DNA from: Tetradesmus obliquus | Lineage: Eukaryota > Chlorophyta > Chlorophyceae > Sphaeropleales > Scenedesmaceae | Assembly: GCA_030272155.1 (NCBI GenBank) | Contig: CP126204.1 | Span: forward strand, 3,525,501 to 3,589,500 | DNA: 64,000 nt | Direction of reading: 5' to 3' | Shown here: piece by piece, positions 1 to 12,097 of the stretch | Numbering within the stretch: position 1 is the stretch's first letter | Layout of the letters: every line of letters begins with the position of its first letter | Position numbers and translations under genes: made by a program | Notes under the pieces: generated by a model | The model's input: only the letters and a program-made list of their open reading frames with translations | Told to the model about the DNA's origin: nothing | The model's database searches: none

Positions 1-2
1 TA

Positions 3-195
3 GTGCGTGTCAAGGGCCCCTTTGCACTGGAGCTACTGCCCAAGCTGCCTCGCAAGCCAGCAGACGAAGGTCATGACCCTGGAGCCAACTTCGGACGGGA
101 TGATTCCAAAGCACCTGACAACCCCAGAGTGCGGCCACGTGTGATGCGCTGGGCTGGCAACCGCGGGGTAAGGTGCAAGTGGATGCCCACTGCAT

Positions 196-232
<37 letters not shown>

Positions 233-1561
233 CGCAAGCACCTAGAGCCCTGGTGCCTAATGCTGCTTGCTGTGTGCCGTTTGGCAGCAATGATATTTGC
301 ACTTGCCATTGTCTGTAGAGGTCGGCTGTGTGGCAGCTCTACAGTATTGCTCTGCTTGGGTTGCATCAGCTTGCGCACGTGCGCCTTGCATGCAAGGAAA
401 CTGTGCAATGCTGCATGCTTGCATGAGGCCGCAGCACCTGTCTCAAAAGCTAGCTGTACTTTCATTTGCAGTCAAGTTGTCGCGGTAGTGATTTGCTTTA
501 CTGCAAAACAGCTGCACGTTGCCAATAGATTGATGCGTTCAATGCTTGCAGGAAACGCTGTATGCTGACGTGTACCAGGAATGCGGTGGTCAGCTCACAG
601 CAGCAGAGGCGGCGGCTGTTGCGCGCTGGAGGGCAGCAACTGGCGGTGCAGCAGCACAGCAGGCAGCAGCAGCAGCGGAGCCGTGGGTGACTGAGCGGCA
701 GCTGCAGGAGTCAGGCATGCTGGACAACCCTTACCATGTGCAGGTAAGAGTGCTGGCTGGGGTGTATTCCAGAATCCTGTAGTGATCAAGGATTTAAAAG
801 GCAACAGAGTTTTAGAGGTTTGAGCAATTGGCTATTGGAAAAACAATGTTACAAGCATGCACAGCACATAGCACAGGGAACAGAAGAGCTGAGCAATTGT
901 GACCAGAACATTATGCACTCAACGCATGCGGAAGTGCTTCCTGCCTGTTGTCTCTCTTGACAGAAATATTGCACGTTGCATACATGATCACTTTTACTTG
1001 CACCAGATCAAGTGGTATGCTTGCAACGCAGGTGGAGCTTGGCCACACGGAGTATGGCCGCTTCGGCAGCCGCCTGCTGAAGCAGATCACCAAGGCTTTC
1101 TTCCCACGCATCCATGCTGCGCTGAAGCCTCTGGCAGCAGAAGAGACCAGCATGGGCGAGCAGGAGATTGACCATGATGGTGGGTGCTGGGTGAAGTCAT
1201 TTGTGGAATAAGTGCTTCTTATATGTCACACGAGGCATTCCTGTATGCTGCTGCAGAAGCAGCTGACACATCCTGCCACTCTCCTATGCGCATCACCGCA
1301 GGCTCAAAGAACAACTGCAGCAGATGGAAAGTCCAACGTTACACAATAGTCATGCAAGGCGGCGCACCACAAGATGGCAGGCATATGTGAGAGGCTGCAG
1401 CGCACAGCGCGATGCCGGGCTGTGTAACCTGCAAACGTGTGTGATTCCTTGGGCTAGTGGAGCAAAGCGTTGCTATTGTGCAGAAATGTCACATTACATG
1501 GTGTGGTGTATTGTTAAGAATGCTACTTCAGATCAGGTGGCAGTTTCTGATGCTGCTGGCC

Positions 1562-1605
<44 letters not shown>

Positions 1606-2948
1606 ATTCAGAGGCTGTGAGGGCGCTGCGGGCAGCCGTTGCATCAGACGTGGCGGACGAACAGAAGGCAGCTGCACATGAGCGCAAACGGGTGAGACAC
1701 ATACGCCACCTTGAACTTGCAGCATACAAAAACAGCTGCAGAGTTGGTGGCTATTGCTTGCACAGCTATTGGTAGATAAGCAGAAGGAAGCTGCACGCAA
1801 TGCAAGTGGGTGAGGCATGTTGTTACATGCTATAACATGTCTAATGATGACAGTGGCACTGCTGTGGAAGGCGGTGTTCAGGATGGGGTTTCAGGCAAGG
1901 GTGTAGTTGTGAGTGCTCTTGCCTCGGTGGTTGCTGCTGCTGCTGATGCGAGCATTCATGCTGCAGGCATGTCCTTATGTATGCACAGAGTATCATAATC
2001 AGCAGGAGCAAGACTGATTAAGCTAGTGCTTCACTGCTCACGCGCCCCTTTACCCCATCAGGGCATGCGCATTGCAATGCGTGCTGTTGACACAGAGGTT
2101 GCATGTTGCATGTGAGCATTCTGATCACATCCAACCCGAGTGGGCATCCAATATCATCCAACGCACTTGTATTGAAACAAAAGGTGTCACGGAACGCTTG
2201 GGTTAGTACCCCGCTTGCTGACCACGTGCTGCGCCGTGCTGTGTCGTGCCGTGCCATGCCGTGCTGTGCAGGCGAAGCTGTTGGTTGACGCCCAGGCTGG
2301 TGACAGGAATGCGCTGCTGCAGATCATGACAGACCAGACGGCTAATGTCTACGGTGAGTGTGGCTTCTTTGTGATGTGATGCCAAGTTATGTAAATAAGA
2401 GACGATTGATGTACATCACGTGCGTGTCAAGTCATGCATCAGTTGCTGGCAAGCAGTCAATAGCACAACAGCCCAAGCATGCTTGTCTTCAGTGGGTGGT
2501 GTGAATGTATATGACGGAGCTGCAGAAGCAAGGGGAGGCTGCAGCTGCTGACAGCAGGTGGTGTCCCTGCCGGAATCTCAGCTACATGGGAAGATGCACC
2601 TACGCACACTCATGAACTTGTTTTGGGGGGCACACCTAAATTCATCTATGCACTTTTTGTGCAAACATCGTCTCTTTACACATGGCTTTCCTCATGGACC
2701 TGCTGCAACACATGTGTGCCGCAGGGCGTGAAGACGATGATGACGATGACGAGCTTGATGACGATGACGAGGATGACGACGGTGATGACAGCGAGGGGGG
2801 CATGGGCTTCCTGTCAGCCATTCGTCATGGGCGGGCACTGGAGCTTGCAGCTCAGCTGGGCGTGAACGCCCAGGCTTCGAACCCTGGACCTTCAACGGGT
2901 GCAACGGGCCCAGGGTTCTTATATACTACATGTAGGGCAAGTCTGTAG
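3..2948 (+). CDS. 3' part of a six-exon gene, function not recognised, acidic C-terminus
   Basis: I join exons 3-167, 552-743, 1032-1179, 1612-1691, 2272-2353 and 2725-2948. All junctions are GT-AG and the phase carries through (0, 0, 1, 0, 1), which is the main support. The 5' end lies outside the window. The product begins with a Pro/Lys-rich stretch (ELLPKLPRKPADEGHDPG), then an Ala-rich helix, a segment LLKQITKAFFPRIHAALKPL, a charged helix EQKAAAHERKR, and an Asp/Glu block (2733-2800) followed by GFLSAIRHGRALELAAQLGV. I recognise no family. The last ~20 codons may be read-through of a lost boundary, so the stop at 2948 is less certain than the splice sites. A decayed copy of the 1612-1691 exon end with its donor lies at about 1785-1812. 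Confidence 0.55.
1569..1604 (+). repeat. (CTG)n tract just before a 3' splice site
   Basis: About twelve CTG units end in an AG acceptor at 1610-1611, directly before the exon at 1612. The same arrangement recurs at many introns in this window. Confidence 0.85.
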
Positions 2949-3448
2949 CTTGGCACCTTGACTGCTGGTGCGACGGCGCCGTCCGTCAGAGTTGTACAGG
3001 TGGCTTGGCTGATGCAGAGCTGAGCAGGCTTTGAGTCTGGCCAGTTATTTAGAGCACGCTGCACACAGTTGTGTGATTCTCCAGGCCTCGTATGTACACT
3101 GTAACCATGTAGGTACATTACATCCGATTATGGGGATGATTGCAGGTACAGCCGGTTGTATTGAGCCTTGTTCACCCAGAGTTGACGGCTCCTGGGTACC
3201 CGTCATTGTCGTACTTGTTGACGCTCTGCATTCATCCCCAAAAGACACCCCTTCAACGGAACGATGATACACATTCGACTTATGCTGGATTGATTGCGAC
3301 GTACGTTCGGCCCTTGTTGCTTACTTTTTACCACAACACAACGAAGATACTGCACTGTCACCCGACCTTCCACCGCGAAAATCACCAAAGAGCACAATCG
3401 CGCAGAGCTAGTATCGCTGACTGACATAGCAGCACACGCAAGCGACTG
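2949..3448. other. Intergenic spacer
   Basis: Lies between the acidic-tail gene and the LRR gene. It is less GC-rich than its neighbours and has no open frame with coding character. It should hold the 3' UTR of the left gene and the promoter of the right one, but I see no clear TATA box. Confidence 0.4.
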
Positions 3449-3476
3449 ATGCACCGCACAATGAGCAGCAGCCAAG

Positions 3477-3510
<34 letters not shown>

Positions 3511-5671
3511 CGAGGAACCATCTGCCTGTCCCCTTGACAATCCCAAGGCCTTAATACCCCTTCTCAAGCATACTAACATCAGTCAAAACCAGCAGGTGCT
3601 GCTCCTCCTGCAGCAGACTTCGAAGCAGCTGCATGCAGCAATCACAGAGCACTGCGCGGCGCAGCTGCAAACAGTGCTGCAGATGCAAGATGTGCAGCAA
3701 GCTGCGGCTTTCTGCAGCTGGCTAGGCAAGCACAGCAGCTTGCTGTGCAGCTTGGATGTGCAGCTTATCAGCAGTGCTAGAACCAGCAGCACAGCCGACT
3801 GGTCTGCTGCAGTAGCTGCGCTAGCTGCTGCCTTGCAGGACGCAGCAACAGCTGATGCTCTGCACCTGCGGCAGTTCTCACTATGCGGCAGTCCTGCAAG
3901 TGTGGCCTTGCTGCAGGCATTGTCAGCTGCTCAGGTCACCCAGCTGACGCTAGATGTTGGGTTTGGTGCCAGCAGCAGCAGCAGCAGCAGCAGCATGGGG
4001 CCTTACCAGCTCTTGCAGGATCTAACAGCCCTGACAGCTCTACGCAGCTTGAGTCTGACTGGCAATGGCCCAGCAGCAGCAGCAGCAGCAGCATCAGCAG
4101 CAGCAGCAGCAGCAGAGGATGAAAAGGTGCTAGCACCACTGGCACGCCTGCAGCAGCTAACAGAGCTCAGCATGGGTCCAGCACGACCTGAGCAGCTGCA
4201 GCAGCTGCCACCCAAACTGCAGCAGCTGCATGTGGCAGTAGATCTAGGGTGCCATGTGCAGCGCATAGCGCAGCTTGCACGGTGGCTGGAGCAGCACAGC
4301 AGCAGCGTGGTCACTTTGCAGCTGGGGGGTGGGGGTGGCCTGCAGCAGCAGGCGCCGGGATGGGCAGCAGCGCTGTCAGCAGCAGCTGCACCAGGCAATG
4401 GCATGCTCGAAGCACCACCAGCAGCGCTGCTACAGCAACAGCAGCAGCAGCAGCAGCAGCGGTCAGTTTTGCAAGAACCTGGGGCTCCTTGGGCTCCCAT
4501 ACTGCGGCGGCTACAGCCCAGCTTGGTCAAACACCTGGTGTGCCCCGTTGACTTTACCAACGCAGCACAGATGCAGGCGCTGTGTGAACTGACAGGGCTG
4601 CAGTCCCTGTGGGTGTGTGAAGCCAAAGGCAGCTCGCACAGGTGGCCAGGCAACAAGGAGATGCTGCTGCCGCTGTCTGCTCTGCAGCAGTTGACTCGGC
4701 TGCGTTTGGAGTGTGTGCGCAAGGAGCAGCTGCCGCTGCTGCAGCTTCCGCTGCTGCAGCAGCTGCAGGTGGAGCTCTGTGGGTCAAGTATACTTGATGA
4801 GGCATCGCCACCTGCACACATATCTGCTTTGCAGGGAAGGAGAGCATTCAAATGTCCAGCAAATGTTGCGTATGGGGCAAACAGGCTGCAGCTGGGGCAC
4901 TTGACAGCGCTGCGGGTGTTGAGGCATGCTGGCCGCGGCAACTGCTGCTTGCAGGAAAGCGATGTCCTGCCAGCTGGCTTGCAGGAACTTGAGTGGGCGG
5001 GGCGCCAGGCCAGCTGCAGTATGCAACCAATGCTGGGGTTTAGTTATTTGCAGAAGCTGCATCTGGCATTTGTTGAGGCGCCTGCAGCGTGGCAGCTGCA
5101 GCAGCTAGGCAGCATATGCAGCTTGCAGGAAGTGGGGCTGGAATACAGGCGGCAGGCGCAGTGTAAAGCAGTAGGAGCGGCTGCTTGGCTAGCATTGCCT
5201 TTGAAGGCGCTTGTGTTTGAGCGTACAGCACAGTGTGTAGTGGAAGCAGGTGTGCTGGAGGTACTAGCGGAGCTTAGTGGGCTCACAAAGTTGAGCTTGT
5301 CGTGTTTTGACAATGCTGAGCGTGTGAGAACCGGCGCAACAGCAGAAGCAACCCTGCAGCAGCTTGCAGGAAAGCTGCAACAGCTCACTGCCCTGCGGAG
5401 CTTGTGCTTGACTGGTTTGAAGATGCGCCGCGTTTTTAGTATGCCAACGTATAACGCAGATGGTGTGCGCGCTCTTTTGGAGGCATGTGGTTCTCTGTCA
5501 CTGTTGACCGAACTGCTGGTGCAGCTGCCAGTGCTGCTCAGTTATGTGGATGAAAAGCAGGTTTTTCAGATGCAGCCGCTGCTGCCGCAGCTGCGGATGT
5601 CCAAGTGTGGAATGGTCAGGGGCCGCGATATTCGCAGCACGCAGCTGCTGCTGACACAGACCCCTCATTAG
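3449..5671 (+). CDS. Intronless leucine-rich repeat protein, possibly with a degenerate F-box-like N-terminus
   Basis: A single 740-codon frame. After a poly-Gln run (residues ~11-20) comes PLLKHTNISQNQQVLLLL, followed by a Leu-rich helix with LHAAI, which resembles the helical start of algal F-box-like proteins. From residue ~90 to the end there are irregular leucine-rich repeats (LTALRSLSLTGN, LQQLTRLRLECV, LSGLTKLSLSCF, LTALRSLCLTGLKM), interrupted by Ser, Ala and Gln homopolymers encoded by CAG-type runs. Such proteins usually act as protein-interaction scaffolds; no partner can be inferred. The frame ends at a TAG at 5669-5671. A second in-frame ATG four codons in (3461) is an alternative start. 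A truncated, broken copy of its 3' half follows at 5795. Confidence 0.8.
3478..3510 (+). repeat. (CAG)n coding poly-Gln
   Basis: An eleven-unit CAG run inside the LRR gene, read as Gln. Related runs at 3971-3994 and 4072-4117 are read as Ser and Ala. Confidence 0.9.
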
Positions 5672-5794
5672 TTTGCTGTCTCCCCTGCTGAAATGCAGAG
5701 GGACAGTTGCTCAGTATCAATGGGTTTGGTAGTTCAACTTTTTCCGCATAGCAGTGCTTGTGGGAGCTGCTGGTTGTTGAAGTTGCACCTGGTT

Positions 5795-6525
5795 TCTTTT
5801 TGAGCCACCTGCACCGTGGCAGCTGCAGCAGCTCGGCAGCGTCATGCATACGGTATGTAGCTTGCAGGATGTGGGTTGCAGTACAGGAGGCAGCCTGAGG
5901 CGCAGTGTACAGCAGCAGCAGCGGCTGCATGGCTGGCACTGCCCATGAAGGAGCCGATGTTTTTGCATACATGAAGGAGCATTGCTCGAAGGTGCGCAGT
6001 TGTGCACTCACCATGCCTCACCATGCCAAAAACTGTCAATTTATACAGCACAGTGTGTGGTCGAGGCAGGTGTTCTGGAAGTGCTTGGTGCGCTTACTGG
6101 TTTGATCAGGTTGAGCTTCACATGCTGTGGCAGCGCTGCATGCGCTGAGAGAGGTCTGCAAGCTCAATCGACGCTGCAGCAGCTTGCAGGAACAGTGCAG
6201 CAGCTCGCTGCGCTCAGGTGTTTGGGCTTGTCAAAGTTAAAGATGCGCGGCTGTTGTGAGTCGCCTGTTAGAGCTCCGAGCGCCACTGGCTGGCAGCGCA
6301 GTTGGTGTGCATGCGCTTGATGATGTGCATGCACTTGTTGCGGCATTTGATTTATTGTTGAAGTGACTGAGCTGCAAGTGCAGCTGCCGATCACGCTCCC
6401 AGAAGCAGAGCAGCAGCTTGGGAGTTTGCAGCAGCTGTTGCCGCAGCTCAGCTCAGTGCAGGTGTCAGAGTGTGGCTGGTATGCAGGCCACCGGCCTTGC
6501 AGCTGGCATTTTCCACCTAATCGAT
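5795..6525 (+). pseudogene. Decayed tandem copy of the 3' half of the LRR gene
   Basis: Aligns by eye with 5080-5600: both carry the words for PAAWQLQQLGS, then the poly-Gln/Ala stretch, then AQCVVEAGVLEVL, LQQLAG, LRCLGLSKLKMRG and a QLGSLQQLLPQL-like end. The copy is broken by frameshifts and by inserted sequence around 5965-6045, so no long frame survives. One segment stays open at 5982-6320. It is in the same orientation as, and directly downstream of, the parent gene, which indicates tandem duplication followed by decay. Confidence 0.75.
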
Positions 6526-6529
6526 AACG

Positions 6530-7168
6530 CACAGGTGCAACTGAAGTATTACAAGGATGTCTCTACGTTGTTATGTTGACTGCACAGCCTGTGCTGCGGC
6601 AGCACTGTTGGACATGGAGTTGCTGTTGTAGCTGGTTCTGGTGTTGGACCAGCATCAAACGCACGAGTAATTGCCTGTATTTGATGGTAAGCGCATGCTG
6701 TGAAGGATAGCATCACGCTACGCACGATGAACTGGCTCTGGGCACCTAATCTGAAACGTCAGCTGCAAGTGTAGCTAGTAGTCACCAGGTGACGAGATGG
6801 ACCTTCCTGGGACCACACACCTGCGGTTGGAGGCCTTCAACACCTTCTTATTAGTTCGTCGTATCCATATGCGTGCCACTCAACAGGGTCTGTGTAGCTG
6901 AAATGCACATTAACAGAAAAGTTCGTCGATTTGAACTTCGCCGGCGAACCATGTCATGGTTCTGTGCCGGGGGTTGACTGAGTTCTGCACCTGCGAGAAA
7001 AAGAGAAGTTTCCTGCAACTTTGTATCTTCCCTTTCCTTCTTCCTTCAGTGCGATCGGTCATCACCCCAGCTAGCAATTAGCACAACACAGCTGCACCTG
7101 TGTAGGCGCCTGTCGCTCAAGCCACACTGACAGACGAGCAATACTACGTAACTACAGCAATATATACG
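6530..7168. other. Intergenic region upstream of the GH16-like gene
   Basis: No coding frame is supported. An AT-rich ATATATA stretch sits at about 7161-7167, immediately before the ATG at 7169; it is too close to be a normal TATA box for that ATG, so the transcription start may differ. Confidence 0.35.
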
Positions 7169-8195
7169 ATGACAGGACGCCCTCCAGTGATGGTTGGGTG
7201 CGGACTGGTCGCAGTGTTGCTGTTGCTCGCCCTGCAGCCACTGGATGCCAGGACTCCGCGTCGCAGCAAGGTGTGTATAACGATCTTTAAAGCCTTGCTG
7301 TCAATCTGGTTCCTGCAGACGGTGCTGATCGTTCGCCTCCATGCTCTACAGCAACCGGACCCGGCAAACACAGACGACAGGGGCAGGCCCTTGGACCCTT
7401 TTAAAGGCCCAGCCAAGAAACAACCAAGTGAGCTTTAGCAGTACTAGGTTCCTGCAAAGGAGATGTGCTGCAGGCAACACCCAAAGTAGGCCAGCAGCAG
7501 CACCAGCAGCAGCAGCAGCAGTTCAACAGTGCAGCAGCAGTTGCAGGACCCCGTGCCAGCCCCCCACAGCTGGAATGACTGGTAGCATAAGCAGCCTTCA
7601 CACCAATCAACGTGTTTGCTGGAATATACTTCAGCCCAGCCCTGTTTTCAACATGGCACCCACTTTGTCAGCAGCCTATGCCTGCAGCACTGCCAGGCTG
7701 CCTCTCTGCTGTACTGCGGCATACTTTTTTACCAGGGGGAGCAAAACCCTTCTGGCTGGCCATACACAGCAAGCAAGCAAACTGCGGCATAGTTCAATAC
7801 ACCACACACACCAGCGCAACTCATGTGTCACTCGCAGCGCAAACCCAAGCATACCTTCAACCCTTTTCATTGCCGCCGCTGCCCACACAGTACTCGAGAA
7901 CTCAGCTGACCTGCAAGCATGCGGCGCGCCAACTTTCGAGTGGCCAGCTGGCAGCGGCTTCTGCTGGTACTCCCGCAGCAGCGGCGGCTCCCTGCAGGGC
8001 CCTGGACCCAACTACTTTAACACCAGCAATGTAGCAGTTGCTGCCTCGGGCTCGCTGCAGCTAACAATTCAGCAAGTTGGCGGCAGCTTTGTGTGTGGGG
8101 AGGTGTTTCTGGACAGGAGCCTGGGACTGGGAGACTACATCTTCACGGTGAGCAGCAGCAGCAGCGGCGGCGGCAGCAGCAGCAGCAGCAGCAGC

Positions 8196-8235
<40 letters not shown>

Positions 8236-11200
8236 TGCACGTCCGTCCTGCAAGTCTTTGTGCGACAGGAGCAGAGAAGCAGCAGCAGCGTGCTTGGCCT
8301 GTCCTGCAAGCGTCTATACGACAGCAGCAGCAGCAGCTGCAGCAGCAGCAGCTGCAGCAGCAGCAGCTGCAGCAGCAGCAGCTGCAGCAGCAGCAGCTGC
8401 AGCAGCAGCAGCGTGAATTGCCCTTCCTGCAAGCATCCACATGGCAGGCATAGGCTGCTTGCACAACCTGGTGTCGGGGTATGTGTTTCTCAGCATCTTG
8501 ACCACCAGTACAGTGTCAAGATGTTGCGGCAACTATGGAACAGCAGCAGAAGAAGCATCGGAGTGCAGTCCACAGGCAGCCAAGGCAGCTGACAGCACTA
8601 TGGTTCACATGCAACATGCAGTGTGTCAGCATCCTTAACATGTATGGTGCTGACTGTGTTCATTGCATCTCCAACATGTCATGTGTTCAATGCTGTACCT
8701 GCAGGTTGAGACGGACCCCAGCACAGTGAGTGGTGCAGCAGCAGTGCAGCTGTCACACAGTGTGGCCGTGTAAATACCGACTTGCTCTCTGGTTTCCTGC
8801 AAGGCAGCGCATGCAGAAGCCATGCACAGCAAACTCTCAACACAGCAGCAGCAGCAGCATTGTGTTGGAATGATGTCTTGTTAGTACAGCTAGTTTGTTG
8901 ATGCGCCCTTGCTCACATTCACTGTTGCTACAGCCTCGCATGGGGTCAGCGACTTCTGCATTATGTGCATGCTCTGCGCAGATGGACTTCTGCATTGTGT
9001 GCATGCTCTGCGCAGATGGACAAGACCCTTGTGGGATCGCCATTCCTGTACGCTGACAATGGCAATGAGATCGACGTGATTGAGTACTCACGGGTGAGAT
9101 GTGTTGCAGTTACTATTTGTTGCAACTAGGTTTTTTGGCACACTCAAACATAGATAGGCTATGATTCAACAATGCTGCTGATTTAAATGCGCCTTGCATT
9201 TGTCTGCCCATGCTGTGCCAGCTTCGCATTGCGTGTGACACAGCGTGGTTGGTGGCGCTGCTGCGGCATGTGAATGACCCCATTCTATGCTGCCGCTGCC
9301 GCTGCTGCTGCTGCTGCTGCTGCTGTTCTGCTGCACACCAGTGGAATTTGCCAGAGATTGAGAACAGCCAGTTTGTGCTGCAGCCGTATACTTTCCAAGG
9401 CTCAACAAAGCGGTACAACCAAATAGGTGAGCCATGGTATACCTACGTAGGCCTGCCAAGTACATATTGTCAGCTGAATCTGAGGGAAACTCTGCTGCTG
9501 TGTCAAGCAGCTCAAGCATGTTTGCGGCCAAGCAGTTTCCAGACAGTTCGAATTGTTCCAGGGGCAGCGACAGGGAACGAGTCTCACTAGGCACCTCCCA
9601 TCTCAGCCAGATTACTAGCCATTGATGCCGTCATTTCAAGCCACGGCGAAGTGCCGCATCAACCCCATCAATAATATGCATTCTTCTGATCAGCACGTCG
9701 CCTTCTTGCATGCCGCAGCCGGCTCCTGCACGGCCCGCATGCGCTGGTCTGGCACCAGCCTGCACAAACCAGCCGCAGGTCTCCGTACCGCTGTAGAGAA
9801 CAACACATGCAATTCGTGTCTTGGTTGCTGCAGGCGGCTCCTACACGGCCCGCATGCGCTGGTCTGGCACCAGCAAGCCCAGTGAGGTGCTGTTTGAAGC
9901 GTGGAGCCCCTCCGGCACCTTGGTGGCCAGCTGGGCAGCAGAGAGTGAGTGGCACATGATCAATCTCACAGCACAGATGCCTGTTGTGCTGTTCATATGT
10001 TGCCTTTTTATGTTGCTGTTTTATGTTGCTGTTTGAGGCGTGGAGCCCCTCCGGTGCCTTGGTGGCAAGCTGGGCGGCAGAGAGTGAGTCGCCTTGCGGA
10101 ATGCATTGTGTAGACACCTGCTGTGGGGTTCATGTGAGGCTGTAATGTGTTTAGCTTTACGTAGCTGTTTGAGAGTAGCTGTTTGAGATGTGGAGCCCCT
10201 GTGCCGCCTTGGTGGCCAGCTGGGCGGCAGAGAGTGAGTCGTCATTGCTGTTTTCACTGGATTTCTGCGTACGTCATGTGGTCCGAACGCACCGATGTGT
10301 TGGTGTGCATCACGCTAAAATGGATGGACGCTTTTAACGCCTGTTCGCATAGCTGACGCTGCCTCAATGAATCCGACATCCTTGCTGCTGCTACTGCTGC
10401 TGCTACTGCTGCTGCGCTGCCACTGCTGCTGCGTTTGCTGCGGCTGCCCTTCCCTGCCGCAGACGGCACTAACTTTTTGCCTTCGCCGGAGCGCGTGCAC
10501 ATCAACCACTGGATCTTCAAGCCTCAGGGCATCTCCAACCCGCTGCCTGCCGGTTTTGGCAGCTCGCTGTTCTCACTGTCCTGCTTCAAGCACTGCCCGC
10601 TGGGCGATGCCAGCTGCACGCCGATGGGAGTGATGCCATCCTGCGCAGGGGGTGGCGTTGTGCCGCCTCCTCCAGCCCCAAGGTGCGTTTAGGTCAACAG
10701 TTTGGATGCAGACAGCAAACATCAGGCATGGGATGTGCATGGAGTTGCTAGCTTAAGATGCGGCACTGTTTAACTGGTCACTGTATCAGGTGGCGTGCAG
10801 TAGCCCAGTGTGTGCTTGAGTATTATCAAACTTGGTTCAATGCCCGCTGGGCAATGCCAACTGCACGCCAATGGGAGTGATGCCATCCTGCACAGGGGGT
10901 GGCGTGCAGCCTCCCCCAACCCCAAGGTGGGTTGAACCTAGTAGGTCAACAGCTGGATGTGGACACTAAATGTCTGGCTTGGGCTCTGCGTGGAGTTGCT
11001 AGCCTATGATGCAGCACTTGTGGCATATGGCTACTCTGGTAGGTGGCGTGAAGTAGCCCAGTGTGTGCTTGATTACCATTGGCTTCAAGCACTGCCCGCT
11101 GGGCAATGCCAACTGCACGCCAATGGGAGTGATGCCATCCTGCACAGGGGGTGGCGTTGTGCAGCCTCCTCCAGCCCCAAGGTGGGTTGAACCTAGTAGG

Positions 11201-12097
11201 TCAACAACTGGATGTGGACACTAAATGTCTGGCTTGGGTTCTACGTGGAGTTGCTAGCTTATGATGCAGCACTTCTGGCGTATGATTACTTTGGTAGTTG
11301 GCGTGTATGTAGCCCAGTGTGTGCTTGAGTACTATCAGCTTCGTCCACTGCCCGCTGGGGGTGCCAGCTGCACGCCGATGGGAGTGATGCCATCGTGTGG
11401 GTCAGGTGGCGTTGTGCCGCCTCCTCCAGTCCCAAGGTGGGTTAGGTCAACAGTCGGATGCAGACACTGAATGTAGTAGCTGTGCACTGCTCAGTCACCA
11501 CTGCCAAGTGTGGCACCCAATCAAAATCAAACGAGCAAGACACCTGCAGCTGCCATGGAAAGACATGCAAACAATTATGCTGGGAAGGCTGATGCTTGCG
11601 TGCTGTGCTGCTTTGCCGGCGTGCAAACCCCAACTCACAATATGCAAACCCGCTTTCCATCCCTCCATTTGCCTGTCTGTCACCGCTCTTGTTTCAACAG
11701 CAGCCCAAACCCCAGCCCAAGCCCCAGCCCCGTCCCTCTCCCAACTTTCACGCCCACCCTCGCCCTCAGCTTCACCACCAACAAAAACAAGGGCACTAAG
11801 ACCTACACTTGCACCGCCAGGCTCACCGTCCAAGCCACATCCGGCGGCCAAACCCCAAGCGGTGTAAACCTCAACTGGAATTGGTCAACTCGCTTTTCTG
11901 TGGCTAACTCAGGCTTCCCTTATTCTGGGCTTGGCAGTACATCCAGCAGCGGAGTATTCAGCAGCACAGCTCCCCAGAGTGGCGTCATGTCAGCAGCAAC
12001 GGGTGGATGCACGTTCTCAGTGGACAGCGTTGACCTGGCTGGCTGGCAGCTAGCGGCAGGTGTGCAGCTGCCTTTGAAGGTCTCTCAGGCGTGGTAG
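7169..12097 (+). CDS. Secreted GH16-like glycosidase with Pro-rich linker and C-terminal Ig-like domain
   Basis: Model: 7169-7427 (perhaps with an in-frame intron 7271-7318), an exon starting near 7910 and ending at 8147, microexon 8705-8725, 9016-9093, 9342-9426, 9834-9944, 10463-10682, 11701-12097. Phases agree from 8147 onward; the start of exon 2 is unresolved. Residues 1-27 form a signal peptide (hydrophobic VAVLLLLALQ). The middle has the jelly-roll signature of GH16-like proteins: GPGPNYF, CGEVFLDRSLGLGDYIFT, then EIDVIEYS, an intact ExDxxE catalytic motif, and FVLQPYTF. A Pro/Ser linker leads to a C-terminal domain with YTCTARLTVQATSGG and GGCTFSVDSV, typical of an Ig-like module. The family hydrolyses or remodels beta-glucans or galactans, so a role at the cell wall or matrix is likely. 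Introns are loaded with partial exon copies. Confidence 0.7.
8152..8234 (+). repeat. (AGC)n tract at the start of an intron
   Basis: Starts four bases after the donor at 8148 in the GH16-like gene. Interrupted CAG/CGG units. Confidence 0.85.
8321..8412 (+). repeat. Compound CAG/CTG tract with PstI-like CTGCAG period
   Basis: Repeats of a 15-base unit (CAGCAGCAGCAGCTG), about six copies. CTGCAG at each joint makes the tract locally self-complementary. It lies in the second intron of the GH16-like gene. Confidence 0.8.
8705..8725 (+). other. 21-nt microexon of the GH16-like gene
   Basis: Encodes VETDPST, flanked by AG and GTGAGT. It joins GDYIFT to MDKTLVGSPFLYAD in phase 0, and the joined words fit the family's conserved order. 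Confidence 0.65.
9713..9762 (+). repeat. 5' echo of exon 9834-9944
   Basis: A copy of the acceptor and first ~45 bases of the exon (words for GSCTARMRWSGTS), 121 bases upstream of the real exon. It has lost its downstream half. Confidence 0.75.
10023..10237 (+). repeat. Two 3' echoes of exon 9834-9944
   Basis: Copies at about 10030-10084 and 10177-10235 repeat the last ~60 bases of the exon (LFEAWSPSG..LVASWAAE) plus the GTGAGT donor. The second has lost the SPSG wording. Both lie downstream of the parent. Confidence 0.8.
10828..11436 (+). repeat. Three 3' echoes of exon 10463-10682
   Basis: The last ~90 bases of the exon (CPLGDASCTPMGVMPSC, Pro-rich end, AAG with donor GT) recur with exon ends at about 10924, 11180 and 11434. 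Spacing is roughly 244-256 bases, so flanking intron was copied too. Confidence 0.85.

Noticed and set aside
1303..1345. Small exon with RLKEQLQQM in the first gene
   Set aside because: An acceptor is present but no compatible donor; skipping it keeps phase 1 between 1179 and 1612.
4003..4941. 312-codon minus-strand frame within the LRR gene
   Set aside because: Cys/Ser-rich antisense reading of CAG-rich codons, no ATG context or domain; the plus-strand frame is longer and has LRR logic.
8061..8432. Leu-rich minus-strand membrane protein
   Set aside because: Poly-Leu from CTG runs opposite the GH16-like gene; no other sign of coding.
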